64,000 nucleotides of DNA from an uncultured Methylotenera sp. (GTDB lineage Bacteria > Pseudomonadota > Gammaproteobacteria > Burkholderiales > Methylophilaceae). The position numbers were made by a program, and so were the translations under genes. Location: NCBI RefSeq assembly GCF_946479685.1, contig NZ_CAMLGS010000003.1, positions 29,045 to 93,044 of the forward strand, written 5' to 3'. This document shows positions 9,355 to 18,657 of the stretch, in pieces. Every line of letters starts with the position of its first letter. The stretch's first letter is position 1. The notes under the pieces were generated by a model. That model saw only the letters and a list, made by a program, of their open reading frames with translations, was not told where the DNA came from and searched no databases.

Positions 9355-10131
9355 ATGCGTACCGACCATCTATTGAGCAACTTACATATTGCGGTAACCC
9401 GGCCGCTAGACCAAGCCGCGAGTCTGAACCTTGCGATTGCCCAGCACGGCGGCACCGCAATTTCTTTCCCTTTGCTGGCGATTGCCGCCTTGGATGACTA
9501 TCAAGCGTTTGAGCAACAGCTCGATCGCATCCACAGCACAGACTGGGCGATTTTTATCAGCTCCAATGCGGTGGATTACGCCATGCCGCATTTAATCAAA
9601 AAATTTGGCAAGATTCCTGAGCATTTAAAATTTGCCGCAATAGGCCACCAAACCGCAAAAGCGCTGGCACAGTATGGCGCGCATGAGGTGCTGGTTCCAC
9701 ACACCCGCTTTGACAGCGAAACCTTGCTGGCGCTGCCGGAGCTGCAAGACGTATCAGCACAAACTATCGCCATCTTTCGTGGCGTAGGCGGCCGTGAGCT
9801 GATGGCAGACACCCTGAAAGCCAGAGGTGCCGACGTTTACTTTGCAGAAAGTTACCGCCGTATCAATCCGCAGCAGAATGCAGACCTGCTCGATGCACAA
9901 TGGCGTCAAAACAAACTGGATGCGGTCATTGTCACCAGCAGTGAAGCCATGCGTTACCTGTTACAGCTGGCTCCACACGCAGAATGGTTGACGCATGTCA
10001 CATTATGCGTAAATCATGAGAGAATCGCAGAACAGCCTAGGCAGTTAGGCTTAAAAGTACTGGTCGCCAGCGCACCCGGAGATGAAGCCATGCTGCAATG
10101 CTTAGCACAACTTGTAAAACACCATGACTAA
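9355..10131 (+). CDS. hemD: Uroporphyrinogen-III synthase
   Basis: A 258-residue HemD, which closes and inverts ring D of hydroxymethylbilane to give uroporphyrinogen III. The sequence shows AVTRPLDQAASL at the N-terminus, WAIFISSNAVDYAM, FRGVGGRELMAD and [14 protein letters not shown]; these are the scattered conserved segments of this poorly conserved family. It lies 34 bp after hemC and overlaps the next gene by 8 bp. Identification rests on the motifs plus the invariant neighbourhood. Confidence 0.93.
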   Translation: MRTDHLLSNLHIAVTRPLDQAASLNLAIAQHGGTAISFPLLAIAALDDYQAFEQQLDRIHSTDWAIFISSNAVDYAMPHLIKKFGKIPEHLKFAAIGHQTAKALAQYGAHEVLVPHTRFDSETLLALPELQDVSAQTIAIFRGVGGRELMADTLKARGADVYFAESYRRINPQQNADLLDAQWRQNKLDAVIVTSSEAMRYLLQLAPHAEWLTHVTLCVNHERIAEQPRQLGLKVLVASAPGDEAMLQCLAQLVKHHD

Positions 10132-11161
10132 CACCAGCGACGCCCCATTTGTAGAAAGACCCAGACCATCCATGCTTGCCGTCGGCACCATGGCCTTGGT
10201 CATCATCGCCATTTTGACCTTGGCTTGGCAATGGCTGAACACGCGCCACCGCTTCAACGAGATTGAAAAATCACTCAGCATCAAACTAGAGACATATCAA
10301 GCACTGAACCAGCAAAGCCTAGCACTGGCCAAACAGGCAGAGGAGCGCAGCACGCAGGCCAATGCACGCACGGTGATTTTAGAGCAGAAGCTAGCCGAGT
10401 CGCGCGACCAACAAGAGGCACTGCAAACCCTGTACACGCAGCTTGCGGAGAATCGCGAAGCTACCGCCGTGGCTGAAGTTGAACAACTGTTAAACATTGC
10501 CAAACAACAATTGCAGCTTGCCAGCAATGTTAAATCCGCCTTGCTGGCACTAGAAGCAGCAGACCACAGGCTAGAACCACTGGACCTACCAAGGGCAGCC
10601 CAATTGCGCCAAACCCTGCAGCTGGAAATCGAAACCCTGCGCGACTTACCGCAAATCGACATGATTGCGCTCAGTGCACAGCTCACCTACCTGACCGAGC
10701 TTTGCAACACCATTCCACTGATTAGCGAGCGCCAGCCTACCTTGAACAGTAATGCAGGCAAAAACTCGGCAACGGCGCAACCACTACATGGCGTACAGAA
10801 ATTCTGGTCAGCAATTTGGGACGACATTAGAAACCTAGTCACGGTTGAGCGCATCGACAAGCCGGAGCCTCCACTGCTATCACCAGATCACGCTTTATAC
10901 CTGCGCGAAAACGTAAAGTTGCGCTTACTCACAGCGCGTATTGCGCTGCTGCAGCACGATGAAAGCACCTACAAAGCAGACCTTGGCATGGTGAAAACCT
11001 GGCTAAACCAATATTTTGATACCAAACACCCGGACACCATCAAGGCGCTGGTACTGCTGAATAAGCTTTCCAGCAATAACATCAGTCTGGAACTGCCGCA
11101 ATTAAGCGACAGCTTGGCCGCCGTTAACAGCTACAAGCTCATGCTCGAGAAAAGCGAGTAG
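10124..11161 (+). CDS. hemX: HemX-type membrane-anchored coiled-coil protein
   Basis: A 345-residue protein with one N-terminal membrane helix (about residues 22-42: VGTMALVIIAILTLAW), a coiled coil rich in Ala, Gln and Glu (about 45-130), and a helical C-terminal domain with FWSAIWDDIRNLVTVERID, typical of the HemX family. Such proteins are often annotated uroporphyrin-III C-methyltransferase, but no SAM-methyltransferase domain is present. The position between hemD and hemY is standard. A scaffolding or regulatory role in tetrapyrrole synthesis is the family assumption and is not proven. Confidence 0.88.
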   Translation: MTNTSDAPFVERPRPSMLAVGTMALVIIAILTLAWQWLNTRHRFNEIEKSLSIKLETYQALNQQSLALAKQAEERSTQANARTVILEQKLAESRDQQEALQTLYTQLAENREATAVAEVEQLLNIAKQQLQLASNVKSALLALEAADHRLEPLDLPRAAQLRQTLQLEIETLRDLPQIDMIALSAQLTYLTELCNTIPLISERQPTLNSNAGKNSATAQPLHGVQKFWSAIWDDIRNLVTVERIDKPEPPLLSPDHALYLRENVKLRLLTARIALLQHDESTYKADLGMVKTWLNQYFDTKHPDTIKALVLLNKLSSNNISLELPQLSDSLAAVNSYKLMLEKSE

Positions 11162-11196
11162 GCCTAAATGAGCAACTCAAGAGTGGGTAAACCAGC

Positions 11197-11613
11197 ATGC
11201 TGAAAAACAGATTCTTCTGGTGGGCGTTCACATTATTCGCCATCCTGCTTATCGTATGGCTGGCCAGCAACAACCAAGGTTATGTGCTGATCATACGTTC
11301 ACCGTATCGCATCCAGATCTCGTTTAACTTCTTTTTACTGGTGTTTGTACTCAGCGTGTTTGGCCTGCACCACTGCCTAAGATTTTTACGCTTTTTGCGA
11401 CACTTGCCCGCAATCAGGCAAAGCAAAAAAGATGCACTGCGCTTGAAAGCAGGCAATACTGCACTGTTAGAAGGGATGCACGCACTGGCCGCAGGTGACT
11501 TTGAAGCGGCAGAGACATCGGCTAAATTAGCGCAGGAATTGATACAGAACTCCGACCTGGAAACGCTAATCCAAAAACTTGCCGCAGAGAAAAATAAACG
11601 CCAAACTCTCTAA
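11197..11613 (+). CDS. hemY: HemY N-terminal domain protein, unusually short
   Basis: A 138-residue protein with two membrane helices (about 8-27 and 42-62) and a short helical tail including ALLEGMHALAAGDFEAAETSA, which looks like the first TPR-like helices of HemY. Usual HemY proteins are about 350-420 residues and carry a long TPR region in the periplasm. Here the frame stops at 11613 and the 100 bp up to the next gene carries no continuation in another frame, so a simple frameshift is unlikely. It may be a lineage-specific short form or a decayed gene. It is linked to hemD-hemX. Confidence 0.75.
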   Translation: MLKNRFFWWAFTLFAILLIVWLASNNQGYVLIIRSPYRIQISFNFFLLVFVLSVFGLHHCLRFLRFLRHLPAIRQSKKDALRLKAGNTALLEGMHALAAGDFEAAETSAKLAQELIQNSDLETLIQKLAAEKNKRQTL

Positions 11614-11622
11614 TTAAAAGCC

Positions 11623-11669
11623 AAGCTCAAATTAGACGCGAAACTAAAACAACGTTTAATTTAGAGCTT
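11623..11669. terminator. Possible bidirectional terminator between hemY and the reductase gene
   Basis: An imperfect dyad: AAGCTC plus AAATTA (11623-11634) pair with TAATTT and GAGCTT (11657-11669) with one bulged base and a loop of about 22. It sits between two convergent genes. No clear T-run follows on either side, so termination activity is uncertain. Confidence 0.35.
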
Positions 11670-11714
11670 AGCCACCCGCTTTACTACAAACGAGTTTACG
11701 ACAGACAACCTTAG

Positions 11715-12749
11715 CTAAACAGTTGGCGCCGCACTCGGTACAGGTTTCGCGTAGTTAAACGCATCGGAATAGAACGCGCCTTCCGGCAAACCAGCTTGCG
11801 CGAAGCTGGCATGCGCCACTTCCACCATAGCTGGCGCACCGCAACAATACACTTCCACACCGCTTAAATCACTAAAGTCGTCTAACACGGCCTGATGTAC
11901 CAGTCCGCTACGGCCTTGCCAGTTGTCTTGCGGCAAGGCGTCAGACAATACCGGAATAAACTCGATATTAGGATGAGCCTCCGCCCATGCCTGCGCTAGC
12001 GCTGGCATGTACAAGTCTTCCAACGCACGTGCGCCCCAATACAAAGTCACTTTGCGCTTAATGTCGTTGTGTATCATGTGCTCGATAATCGCCTTAATGG
12101 GTGCAAAGCCAGTTCCGCCAGCCACCATCACCATCGGCTTTTCCGAGTCACTTCTGTAATAAAAGCTACCAAATGGCGCCTCTATGCGCAAAATCGCCTT
12201 GTCAGGCATCTCATTAAACACGTACTCGGTAAATTGCCCGCCTGGAATCAAGCGCAAATGCAGCTCTAGCAAGTTATCGGCATGTGGCGCATTGGCCAAT
12301 GAAAAAGCGCGGCGCTTGCCGTCTTTCAGCAAGAATTCCACATATTGCCCAGCCATAAACTGTAAGCGCTCGCTGCTTGGCAATTTTAAGAACAAAGCCA
12401 TCACATCGTGTGATAGCTGCTCTTTGCGCTCCACACGAGCCGGCAGAATGCGTGGTGGAATCACCCCGGAGTTGATTTCCCTGCATTCAATGGTTAAATC
12501 CGTCAGTGGTCGTGCACAGCAAAATAAAGCTTTACCGGCAGCTCTATCCGCATCCGTCAGCGCACTGCTGGCATAATCGCCATGATCCACCTCGCCGCTT
12601 AACACCGTACCCTTGCAGCTACCGCAAGCGCCATTACGACACCCGTATGGGATATTAAAACCGGCTTCGATGGCTGATTCAAGCACGGTCTCATAAGCTT
12701 TTGCCTGATAGCTATGGCCACTTGGCTGAATAGTAATTTGATATGTCAT
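11715..12749 (-). CDS. 2Fe-2S ferredoxin/FAD/NAD(P)H oxidoreductase (CDP-6-deoxy-glucoseen reductase-like)
   Basis: A 344-residue three-domain electron-transfer flavoprotein. The N-terminal plant-type ferredoxin domain (about 1-90) has the cluster motif YGCRNGACGSCKG and the distal Cys in ALFCCARPL. The FAD-binding barrel (about 100-200) contains RAFSLANAP. The NAD-binding domain (about 205-325) has MVAGGTGFAPIKA and EVYCCGAPAMVE. The layout matches AscD/DdhD-type reductases and phenol-hydroxylase-type reductases; in betaproteobacteria this chromosomal homolog usually stands apart from any dideoxysugar cluster, so the real electron acceptor is unknown. It is followed at the right by fxsA on the same strand (33 bp gap). 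Confidence 0.85.
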   Translation of the reverse strand: MTYQITIQPSGHSYQAKAYETVLESAIEAGFNIPYGCRNGACGSCKGTVLSGEVDHGDYASSALTDADRAAGKALFCCARPLTDLTIECREINSGVIPPRILPARVERKEQLSHDVMALFLKLPSSERLQFMAGQYVEFLLKDGKRRAFSLANAPHADNLLELHLRLIPGGQFTEYVFNEMPDKAILRIEAPFGSFYYRSDSEKPMVMVAGGTGFAPIKAIIEHMIHNDIKRKVTLYWGARALEDLYMPALAQAWAEAHPNIEFIPVLSDALPQDNWQGRSGLVHQAVLDDFSDLSGVEVYCCGAPAMVEVAHASFAQAGLPEGAFYSDAFNYAKPVPSAAPTV

Positions 12750-12782
12750 GTCGTAGGTTTCTATTTATTTAAATATGTCTAA

Positions 12783-13187
12783 TTAGTCTTCGCGGCGGAA
12801 CTCGCCTTCAATCACGTCATCATTTGCGGCCTGGCCAGCTTGGTATGGTGACTGCGCATTGGGTGCTGCGCTATGTTTAATCGGCACCAGCAGTAGAATC
12901 ACTGCAATCATATCAGTAATCACGCCCGGTATTATTAACAACACACCGGCAATAATATTGCGCGCACTGCCAAAAATCGCCTTCACCGGATGGTTACCGG
13001 CACTTAAAGTTTGCATCATACGCCCGGTAAACAATGCCTTTTCTTCTCTAATCAAGCGTAAACCTAACACAGCAATACCCACCAGATACACAAGCAGCCA
13101 CCAACCATATTGTTGACCCAGCTCAACCAACAGCCATATCTCAGCCACTGGAAAAGCGAGTAAAATCAAACCTATTAACAAACGCAT
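12783..13187 (-). CDS. fxsA: FxsA family membrane protein
   Basis: A 134-residue cytoplasmic-membrane protein with about four hydrophobic segments. The family features are visible: an N-terminal helix with FPVAEIWLLVELGQQYG, the LIREEKALFTGRMM loop, and the PGVITDMIAVILLLVP segment. FxsA in E. coli relieves F-plasmid exclusion of phage T7; the normal cellular role is not known. Its start is only 34 bp from cutA on the other strand, so the two promoters must overlap. Confidence 0.9.
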   Translation of the reverse strand: MRLLIGLILLAFPVAEIWLLVELGQQYGWWLLVYLVGIAVLGLRLIREEKALFTGRMMQTLSAGNHPVKAIFGSARNIIAGVLLIIPGVITDMIAVILLLVPIKHSAAPNAQSPYQAGQAANDDVIEGEFRRED

Positions 13188-13221
13188 ATGTTGTTATCCT
13201 AATAATATCGAAGCCAGAATA

Positions 13222-13551
13222 ATGTCAAACCCAGAGAATATTCTATTAGTGCTCACCAACGTACCCGATGCAGCCACAGCTAACCGTATCGCTGAAACGC
13301 TGGTAACGCAAAAGCTCGCAGCGTGCGTCAATGTATTAAGTCCATGCCAATCCACCTACATGTGGGAAGGCAAACTAACGCACGACAGTGAAATACCGAT
13401 GCTTATTAAAACCACCCAATTACAGTATCATGCACTGCAAGAAGCGATTATAAAAGCACACCCGTATGAACTTCCTGAAATAATCTCTATCAACGTAGAT
13501 GGTGGCTTACCTCAATATTTACAATGGGTAAGCACGCAATTATCTGCGTAA
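13222..13551 (+). CDS. cutA: Divalent-cation tolerance protein CutA
   Basis: A 109-residue CutA1-type protein, a trimeric PII-like fold linked to copper and divalent metal tolerance. The characteristic segments LVTQKLAACVNVL, STYMWEGKL and YELPEIISINVDGG are all present. It is immediately followed by dsbD (8 bp), an arrangement long known in enterobacteria and consistent with an operon of envelope thiol/metal functions. Confidence 0.96.
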   Translation: MSNPENILLVLTNVPDAATANRIAETLVTQKLAACVNVLSPCQSTYMWEGKLTHDSEIPMLIKTTQLQYHALQEAIIKAHPYELPEIISINVDGGLPQYLQWVSTQLSA

Positions 13552-13559
13552 GGAACAAA

Positions 13560-15407
13560 ATGTTTAAAAGATTCTCGTATTTTTTGCTAGTTAGCTTTTT
13601 TATACTTTCAGCGTCCATCGGCCACGCAGGTAATGCAAGCAGCAGCCTGAAAAACTTATTCACCGGAGAATCTACAGAAGACGAGTTCTTATCTCCAGAT
13701 GCGGCATTTGGCGTGAGCATTAAACAAGACGGGCAAAACGTACGCACCAACTTTACCGTTGCCCCTAATTACTACCTGTATAAAACACGCACTAAATTTG
13801 AGTTCACACCCGCGCAAACGTTCGATGTTGATTTACCTAAAGCGGATATTAAAAATGACCCCAACTTTGGGCAAATGGAAGTCTACCATCAGGATTTTTC
13901 TGCCAACTTGCGCATAAAAGAGCAGATTAACGCACCAATTAATCTCAAAATCAGCTATCAGGGCTGTAGTGAAAAAGGCTTGTGCTACGCACCACAGCAC
14001 AAAAGTTTTACCATCACACCCGCTGGCGCCAGCTCAGCATCTGACGCCACATCCACCCCTGCATTAGCCTCAGACGACGCTTCCGTTAGCGATAGCCAAG
14101 CTGCCAACTTGCTCAAAAGTGGCAAATGGTGGCTGATTATTCTTGGCTTCTTCACCGCTGGCCTATTACTCGCGTTCACCCCCTGCGTATTTCCGATGAT
14201 ACCTATCCTCTCTTCTATCATCATCGGCAAAAATGCACATGTGTCACGCCTGCATGCGTTTAACCTATCACTAGCCTATACCTTGGGCATGTGCCTCACC
14301 TACACCCTTGCTGGCATTGCTGCCGGCCTTTCCGGGCAAATGCTCAGTAGCGCCCTGCAAACACCGTGGGCATTAGGATTCGGCGCACTCATCTTTGTAT
14401 TGCTGGCGCTTTCCATGTTTGGTTTTTACGAGCTCAAACTCCCCAGCGGCATGGAAAATGGCCTGATGAACCTCAGCCGCCGCATCAAGGGCGGACGCTT
14501 TTTCAGCGACTTCCTGATGGGGGTACTGTCCGCGCTGATTATCAGCCCATGCGTGGCAGCGCCGCTCGCTGGCGCATTACTCTATATCAGCAAGACCAAT
14601 GACGTAGTACTGGGCGGCGTTGCACTATTTTCACTCTCTGTCGGCATGGGCACACCGCTACTGCTGATAGGCGCATCGGCTGGCACGCTGCTACCTAAAG
14701 TCGGCAGCTGGATGAACGCAGTACGTAATTTATTTGGCGTGCTGATGCTGGGCGTTGCCATCTGGCTCATCTCCCCAGTGATTCCTATGCAAGTACAGCT
14801 GGCATTATGGGCGGCAATATTGATAGTACCTGCCATTTTTATGCATGCGCTGGATAGCCTGCCTACCGGCGCCAAAGCCGCGCTCAAGTTTTGGAAAGGC
14901 ATAGGCGTGATGATGGTAGTCACCGGTTTAGCACTGCTGATTGGCGCGCTATCCAATGCCAAGTCACCGTTACAGCCGTTAAGCGGTTTGGTAGCCAGCA
15001 GCGCCAAGGTACAGCCGCATAACAACCTTAACTTTCAGCAGATTAAAAGCATTGCGGATTTGGAAAATGCACTCAAGCAGGCCGGCGGCAAGCCCGTGAT
15101 GCTGGATTTTTATGCTGATTGGTGTGTAGCATGTAAAGAGCTGGAGCAATTTACCTTTAGTGATGCACGCGTGCAATCAGCATTAAAAGACACCGTGCTA
15201 CTACAAGCAGATGTCACTAACAATACCGAAGACGATAAAGCCTTAATGCAGAAATTCAACGTCTTTGGCCCGCCGGGTATCGTGTTCTTCGATGCCCATG
15301 CCAAGGAAGAAAGCCAATTAAAAGTGGTCGGTTATAAAGATGCGGATACCTTTTTGCAAATTCTGAATCAGCGCGGCAGTTGCCTGCCAGAAACCATTGC
15401 ATGCTAA
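13560..15407 (+). CDS. dsbD: Thiol:disulfide interchange protein DsbD
   Basis: A 615-residue inner-membrane reductant carrier that moves electrons from cytoplasmic thioredoxin to periplasmic partners (DsbC, CcmG-like proteins). The signal peptide spans residues 1-21. The periplasmic alpha domain has the Cys pair in GCSEKGLCYAP. An eight-helix membrane domain carries its Cys in FTPCVFPMIPI and ISPCVAAPLAG. The thioredoxin-like gamma domain has DWCVACKELEQ. The ATG at 13560 follows AAGGA and gives a clean signal peptide; an in-frame ATG 36 bp upstream would lie inside cutA and spoil it. The stop overlaps the ATG of the TlpA-like gene. Confidence 0.97.
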   Translation: MFKRFSYFLLVSFFILSASIGHAGNASSSLKNLFTGESTEDEFLSPDAAFGVSIKQDGQNVRTNFTVAPNYYLYKTRTKFEFTPAQTFDVDLPKADIKNDPNFGQMEVYHQDFSANLRIKEQINAPINLKISYQGCSEKGLCYAPQHKSFTITPAGASSASDATSTPALASDDASVSDSQAANLLKSGKWWLIILGFFTAGLLLAFTPCVFPMIPILSSIIIGKNAHVSRLHAFNLSLAYTLGMCLTYTLAGIAAGLSGQMLSSALQTPWALGFGALIFVLLALSMFGFYELKLPSGMENGLMNLSRRIKGGRFFSDFLMGVLSALIISPCVAAPLAGALLYISKTNDVVLGGVALFSLSVGMGTPLLLIGASAGTLLPKVGSWMNAVRNLFGVLMLGVAIWLISPVIPMQVQLALWAAILIVPAIFMHALDSLPTGAKAALKFWKGIGVMMVVTGLALLIGALSNAKSPLQPLSGLVASSAKVQPHNNLNFQQIKSIADLENALKQAGGKPVMLDFYADWCVACKELEQFTFSDARVQSALKDTVLLQADVTNNTEDDKALMQKFNVFGPPGIVFFDAHAKEESQLKVVGYKDADTFLQILNQRGSCLPETIAC

Positions 15408-15949
15408 AAAAAACACTAAAAGCAATTTTCTTTATCGCCCTAGCATTCTGTCTAGCGCTAACCCTCGCCATCCTGCTACGCTACTTTGCAGAGCAGAACG
15501 CCAGCAACAAACCAGATAGTGCAGCCCTGTATGCGGCCAACCTACCCGATATTTCCGGAAAAATACAAAACCTTGGGCAATACCAGCACAAAATCATTGT
15601 AGTTAACTTCTGGGCAACCTGGTGCCCACCGTGCAGAGAGGAAATGCCAGAACTGGTTGCGCTGCAGCAAGCCTACAAGGATAAAAATGTCGTGGTACTA
15701 GGCATTGCGTTAGATGAGCCGGCACAAGTGGCCCAGTATTTAAAAAATACCCCGGTCAATTACCCTATCGTGGCCGATGATATGGCAGGCAGTTTGCTCG
15801 GTGAGCAATTGGGCAATGACAAAGGCGTTTTGCCCTACACAGTCATTATTGATGCTGATGGCAAAATTGCACGCGCCCACTTTGGACGCATTACTAAAGC
15901 CATGATTGAAGCAAGTCTGCAGCCTTTGGTGTCAGCTTCCGCACATTAG
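15401..15949 (+). CDS. TlpA/ResA-like membrane-anchored thioredoxin
   Basis: A 182-residue protein with an N-terminal membrane anchor (about residues 7-29) and a periplasmic thioredoxin fold with the redox motif ATWCPPCREEMPEL. It ends with the conserved cis-Pro region VLPYTVIIDADG. The ATG at 15401 overlaps the dsbD stop (ATGCTAA), so it is probably coupled to DsbD, which would keep it reduced. Likely roles are cytochrome c maturation or periplasmic disulfide reduction (family knowledge); the exact partner is unknown. Confidence 0.9.
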   Translation: MLKKTLKAIFFIALAFCLALTLAILLRYFAEQNASNKPDSAALYAANLPDISGKIQNLGQYQHKIIVVNFWATWCPPCREEMPELVALQQAYKDKNVVVLGIALDEPAQVAQYLKNTPVNYPIVADDMAGSLLGEQLGNDKGVLPYTVIIDADGKIARAHFGRITKAMIEASLQPLVSASAH

Positions 15950-16139
15950 CCGCAAGCACAATCCATGCATTTTCGCAGAAATTAAGCTACCCGCTTAGCA
16001 TAGAGAATACCCGAAATCAACTCAGGCAAATTCGCTTATATTCTCTAAAGTTGCTGGACAAAACCCTTTAACTTCGGCAAACTCGCGTTTATGAATTATA
16101 GTAATTTATGCATAAATTGTTTAAAACAGGTGAGTCGTC

Positions 16140-16589
16140 ATGGCAGCTAAGAGTATTCTGGTATTACATGGCCCTAATCTGAACCTATTGGGTTTGCGCG
16201 AACCACAACATTACGGCAACGCTACACTGGATAGCATCAACCAAACCCTAAGCAATAAAGCAAAATTAGCTAACATCACGCTAGAGAGCTTCCAAAGCAA
16301 TTCCGAAGCAGATCTTGTCGATAAAATTCAGTCTATTGCAACCAAAAGCGTAGATTTCGTCATCATCAACCCCGCAGCATTCACACATACATCCGTTGCT
16401 ATGCGTGATGCATTAAGTGCGGTTAAGGTTCCATTTATAGAAGTACATCTGTCAAATGTGTTTGCGCGCGAAGCATTTCGTCATCACTCATATTTTACAG
16501 ATATCGCTGTAGGCATTATTAGCGGGCTAGGTGCAAAGGGTTACGAACTTGCACTGGATTTCGCTATTGAAAAAATCAATCATTCTTAA
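16140..16589 (+). CDS. aroQ: 3-dehydroquinate dehydratase, type II
   Basis: A 149-residue type II dehydroquinase, third step of the shikimate pathway. The family signatures are [14 protein letters not shown] at the start (with catalytic Arg/Tyr loop), [33 protein letters not shown] (catalytic His) and [15 protein letters not shown]. It starts the aroQ-accB-accC-prmA series, a common gene order in proteobacteria. The 190 bp before it is AT-rich and holds the probable promoter of the series, though no convincing -35/-10 pair stands out. Confidence 0.97.
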   Translation: MAAKSILVLHGPNLNLLGLREPQHYGNATLDSINQTLSNKAKLANITLESFQSNSEADLVDKIQSIATKSVDFVIINPAAFTHTSVAMRDALSAVKVPFIEVHLSNVFAREAFRHHSYFTDIAVGIISGLGAKGYELALDFAIEKINHS

Positions 16590-16624
16590 AATAATAATTT
16601 ATATCGAATTAGTTAGGGGTCATC

Positions 16625-17083
16625 ATGGATTTACGTAAACTAAAAAAGCTTATTGATCTGGTAGAAGAATCAGGCATTTCAGAACTAGAACTGACAGAAG
16701 ATGGCGAAAAAGTACGCATTAGCCGTAACTTTACCGCCAGCATGCCAGCACCAAGCTACAACCATTACATTCCTCAGCAGCAACAAGCACCTGCACCACA
16801 AGCAGCAGCGCCTGCGGCAGCAGCTGAAGCTGCACCAGCAGTAGACGAAGGCCATGCGGTTAAATCACCAATGGTAGGTACCTTCTACCGTTCACCATCT
16901 CCAGATGCTAAAGCGTTTGTTGAGGTAGGCGATACCGTGGCAGTAGGCGACACACTATGCATTATCGAAGCGATGAAGCTATTAAACGAGATTGAAGCAG
17001 ACAAAGCTGGCGTCATCAAAAAAATCTTGGTGGATAACGGCCAAGCCATTGAATACGGCGAGCCACTATTTATCATTGGCTAA
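16625..17083 (+). CDS. accB: Biotin carboxyl carrier protein of acetyl-CoA carboxylase
   Basis: A 152-residue AccB. The N-terminal helix ([18 protein letters not shown]) is followed by an Ala/Pro/Gln-rich flexible linker (about residues 45-78) and the biotinyl domain with [12 protein letters not shown], where Lys is biotinylated. It carries the carboxyl group between AccC and AccA/AccD for malonyl-CoA synthesis. It lies between aroQ and accC. A perfect hairpin follows its stop. Confidence 0.97.
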   Translation: MDLRKLKKLIDLVEESGISELELTEDGEKVRISRNFTASMPAPSYNHYIPQQQQAPAPQAAAPAAAAEAAPAVDEGHAVKSPMVGTFYRSPSPDAKAFVEVGDTVAVGDTLCIIEAMKLLNEIEADKAGVIKKILVDNGQAIEYGEPLFIIG

Positions 17084-17119
17084 TTACAGTTAGCCTTACT
17101 CAATTACTGCTTAAATTCA

Positions 17120-17148
17120 TTAGGTCTTACCTCAAGGCTAAGACCTAA
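17120..17148 (+). repeat. Perfect 10-bp hairpin between accB and accC
   Basis: TTAGGTCTTA (17120-17129) and TAAGACCTAA (17139-17148) form a perfect 10-bp stem with a 9-base loop in the 83-bp accB-accC gap. No T-run follows, so it is not a classical terminator. It could protect the accB mRNA end or lower accC expression relative to accB (inference). Confidence 0.6.
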
Positions 17149-17166
17149 ATACTAGGATTCACTTTC

Positions 17167-18522
17167 ATGGCAATGTTTGACAAAATTTTAATCGCCAATC
17201 GCGGCGAAATCGCATTGCGCGTACAGCGTGCATGTCGCGAACTCGGCATCAGAACGGTAGCGGTACACTCCGAAGCCGACCGTGAAGCTAAATATGTAAA
17301 ATTAGCGGACGAGTCAGTTTGTATCGGCCCAGCGCCTTCTGGCCAAAGCTATTTAAATGTTCCTGCGGTGATCAGTGCTGCTGAAGTGACTGATGCACAG
17401 GCGATTCACCCAGGTTATGGCTTCTTATCAGAAAACGCGGACTTTGCAGAACGCGTAGAACAAAGCGGCTTTGTATTCATTGGCCCACGTGCTGAAACCA
17501 TCCGCCTGATGGGCGACAAAGTATCAGCGAAAGATGCAATGCGTAAAGCCGGCGTGCCTTGCGTACCAGGCTCAGATGGCGCACTGCCGGATGACCCAAG
17601 CGAAATCATCAAAATCGCTAAACAAATTGGCTACCCAGTGATTATTAAAGCGGCTGGCGGTGGCGGTGGTCGTGGTATGCGTGTAGTGCATACCGAAGCA
17701 GCGTTACTGACTTCAGTAAACATGACCAAAGCCGAAGCACAAGCGGCCTTTGGCAACCCGATGGTTTACATGGAGAAATACCTGGAGAAACCACGCCACA
17801 TCGAAATCCAAGTATTGGCTGACCAGCACGGCAATGCGGTATTCTTGGGCGAGCGTGATTGCTCTATGCAACGTCGTCACCAGAAAATTCTGGAAGAAGC
17901 ACCAGCACCGTTACTGAACGCACGTTTACGCGACAAAATCGGTGAACGTTGTGCGGAAGCTTGCCGTAAGATCAAATACCGCGGCGCGGGTACTTTTGAG
18001 TTCTTATATGAGAACGGCGAGTTCTACTTCATTGAAATGAACACACGTTTGCAAGTAGAACATACCGTGACTGAAATGATTACCGGTATTGACCTAGTGC
18101 AACAACAGATTTTCGTTGCTGCCGGCGAGAAGCTACAGTTCCGTCAAAAAGATATTCAGTTACGCGGCCACGCGATTGAATGCCGTTTGAATGCAGAAGA
18201 TCCTTACAATTTTGTGCCGTCACCGGGCAAAATCAGCAAGTTCCATATGCCTGGCGGCCCTGGTGTGCGTATTGATACGCATGCATATGCTGGCTATACC
18301 GTGCCACCGCACTACGACTCTATGATTGGCAAGCTAATCACTTACGGCGACACGCGCGATCAAGCGATTGCACGTATGCGCATTGCATTGTCAGAAATGA
18401 TGATCGAGGGCATTAGCACCAACATCCCGTTACATGCTGACCTGATGGCAGATGCAGCGTTCCACTTAGGTGGCACCAGCATCCACTACCTAGAGCAAAA
18501 ACTAGGCATTTATAACAAGTAA
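17167..18522 (+). CDS. accC: Acetyl-CoA carboxylase, biotin carboxylase subunit
   Basis: A 451-residue biotin carboxylase of the ATP-grasp superfamily that carboxylates the biotin on AccB. Key parts are [13 protein letters not shown] at the start, [12 protein letters not shown], the Gly-rich loop [12 protein letters not shown], the EERDCS-equivalent [13 protein letters not shown] and [16 protein letters not shown]. Length is standard. The ATG at 17167 has AGGA about ten bases upstream; an alternative ATG two codons later is less well placed. Confidence 0.98.
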   Translation: MAMFDKILIANRGEIALRVQRACRELGIRTVAVHSEADREAKYVKLADESVCIGPAPSGQSYLNVPAVISAAEVTDAQAIHPGYGFLSENADFAERVEQSGFVFIGPRAETIRLMGDKVSAKDAMRKAGVPCVPGSDGALPDDPSEIIKIAKQIGYPVIIKAAGGGGGRGMRVVHTEAALLTSVNMTKAEAQAAFGNPMVYMEKYLEKPRHIEIQVLADQHGNAVFLGERDCSMQRRHQKILEEAPAPLLNARLRDKIGERCAEACRKIKYRGAGTFEFLYENGEFYFIEMNTRLQVEHTVTEMITGIDLVQQQIFVAAGEKLQFRQKDIQLRGHAIECRLNAEDPYNFVPSPGKISKFHMPGGPGVRIDTHAYAGYTVPPHYDSMIGKLITYGDTRDQAIARMRIALSEMMIEGISTNIPLHADLMADAAFHLGGTSIHYLEQKLGIYNK

Positions 18523-18542
18523 TTGTTATTAAGCAGCACCTA

Positions 18543-18580
18543 AAATACGCGTATACCGCAGTTGTGGTATACGCGTATTT
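18543..18580. terminator. Perfect 15-bp hairpin after accC
   Basis: AAATACGCGTATACC (18543-18557) pairs perfectly with GGTATACGCGTATTT (18566-18580) around an 8-base loop, 20 bp after the accC stop. The tail is TTTGCATATATAT, not a full T-run, so termination may be partial and prmA may be reached by read-through. Each arm is also nearly palindromic around ACGCGT. Confidence 0.6.
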
Positions 18581-18657
18581 GCATATATATGGTTAAACTA
18601 TATATAGTTAGAAAACATCATACAGAATTAAAATTTAAGTATTAGATAGGTTGAAGC

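Noticed and set aside
10124..11161. Uroporphyrin-III C-methyltransferase activity for HemX
   Set aside because: The protein is a membrane anchor plus coiled coil; no SAM-binding methyltransferase domain is seen. The common database name is misleading.
11715..12749. Dideoxysugar (ascarylose) biosynthesis reductase
   Set aside because: The domain layout fits, but no sugar-nucleotide genes are near; kept only as a general ferredoxin-type oxidoreductase.
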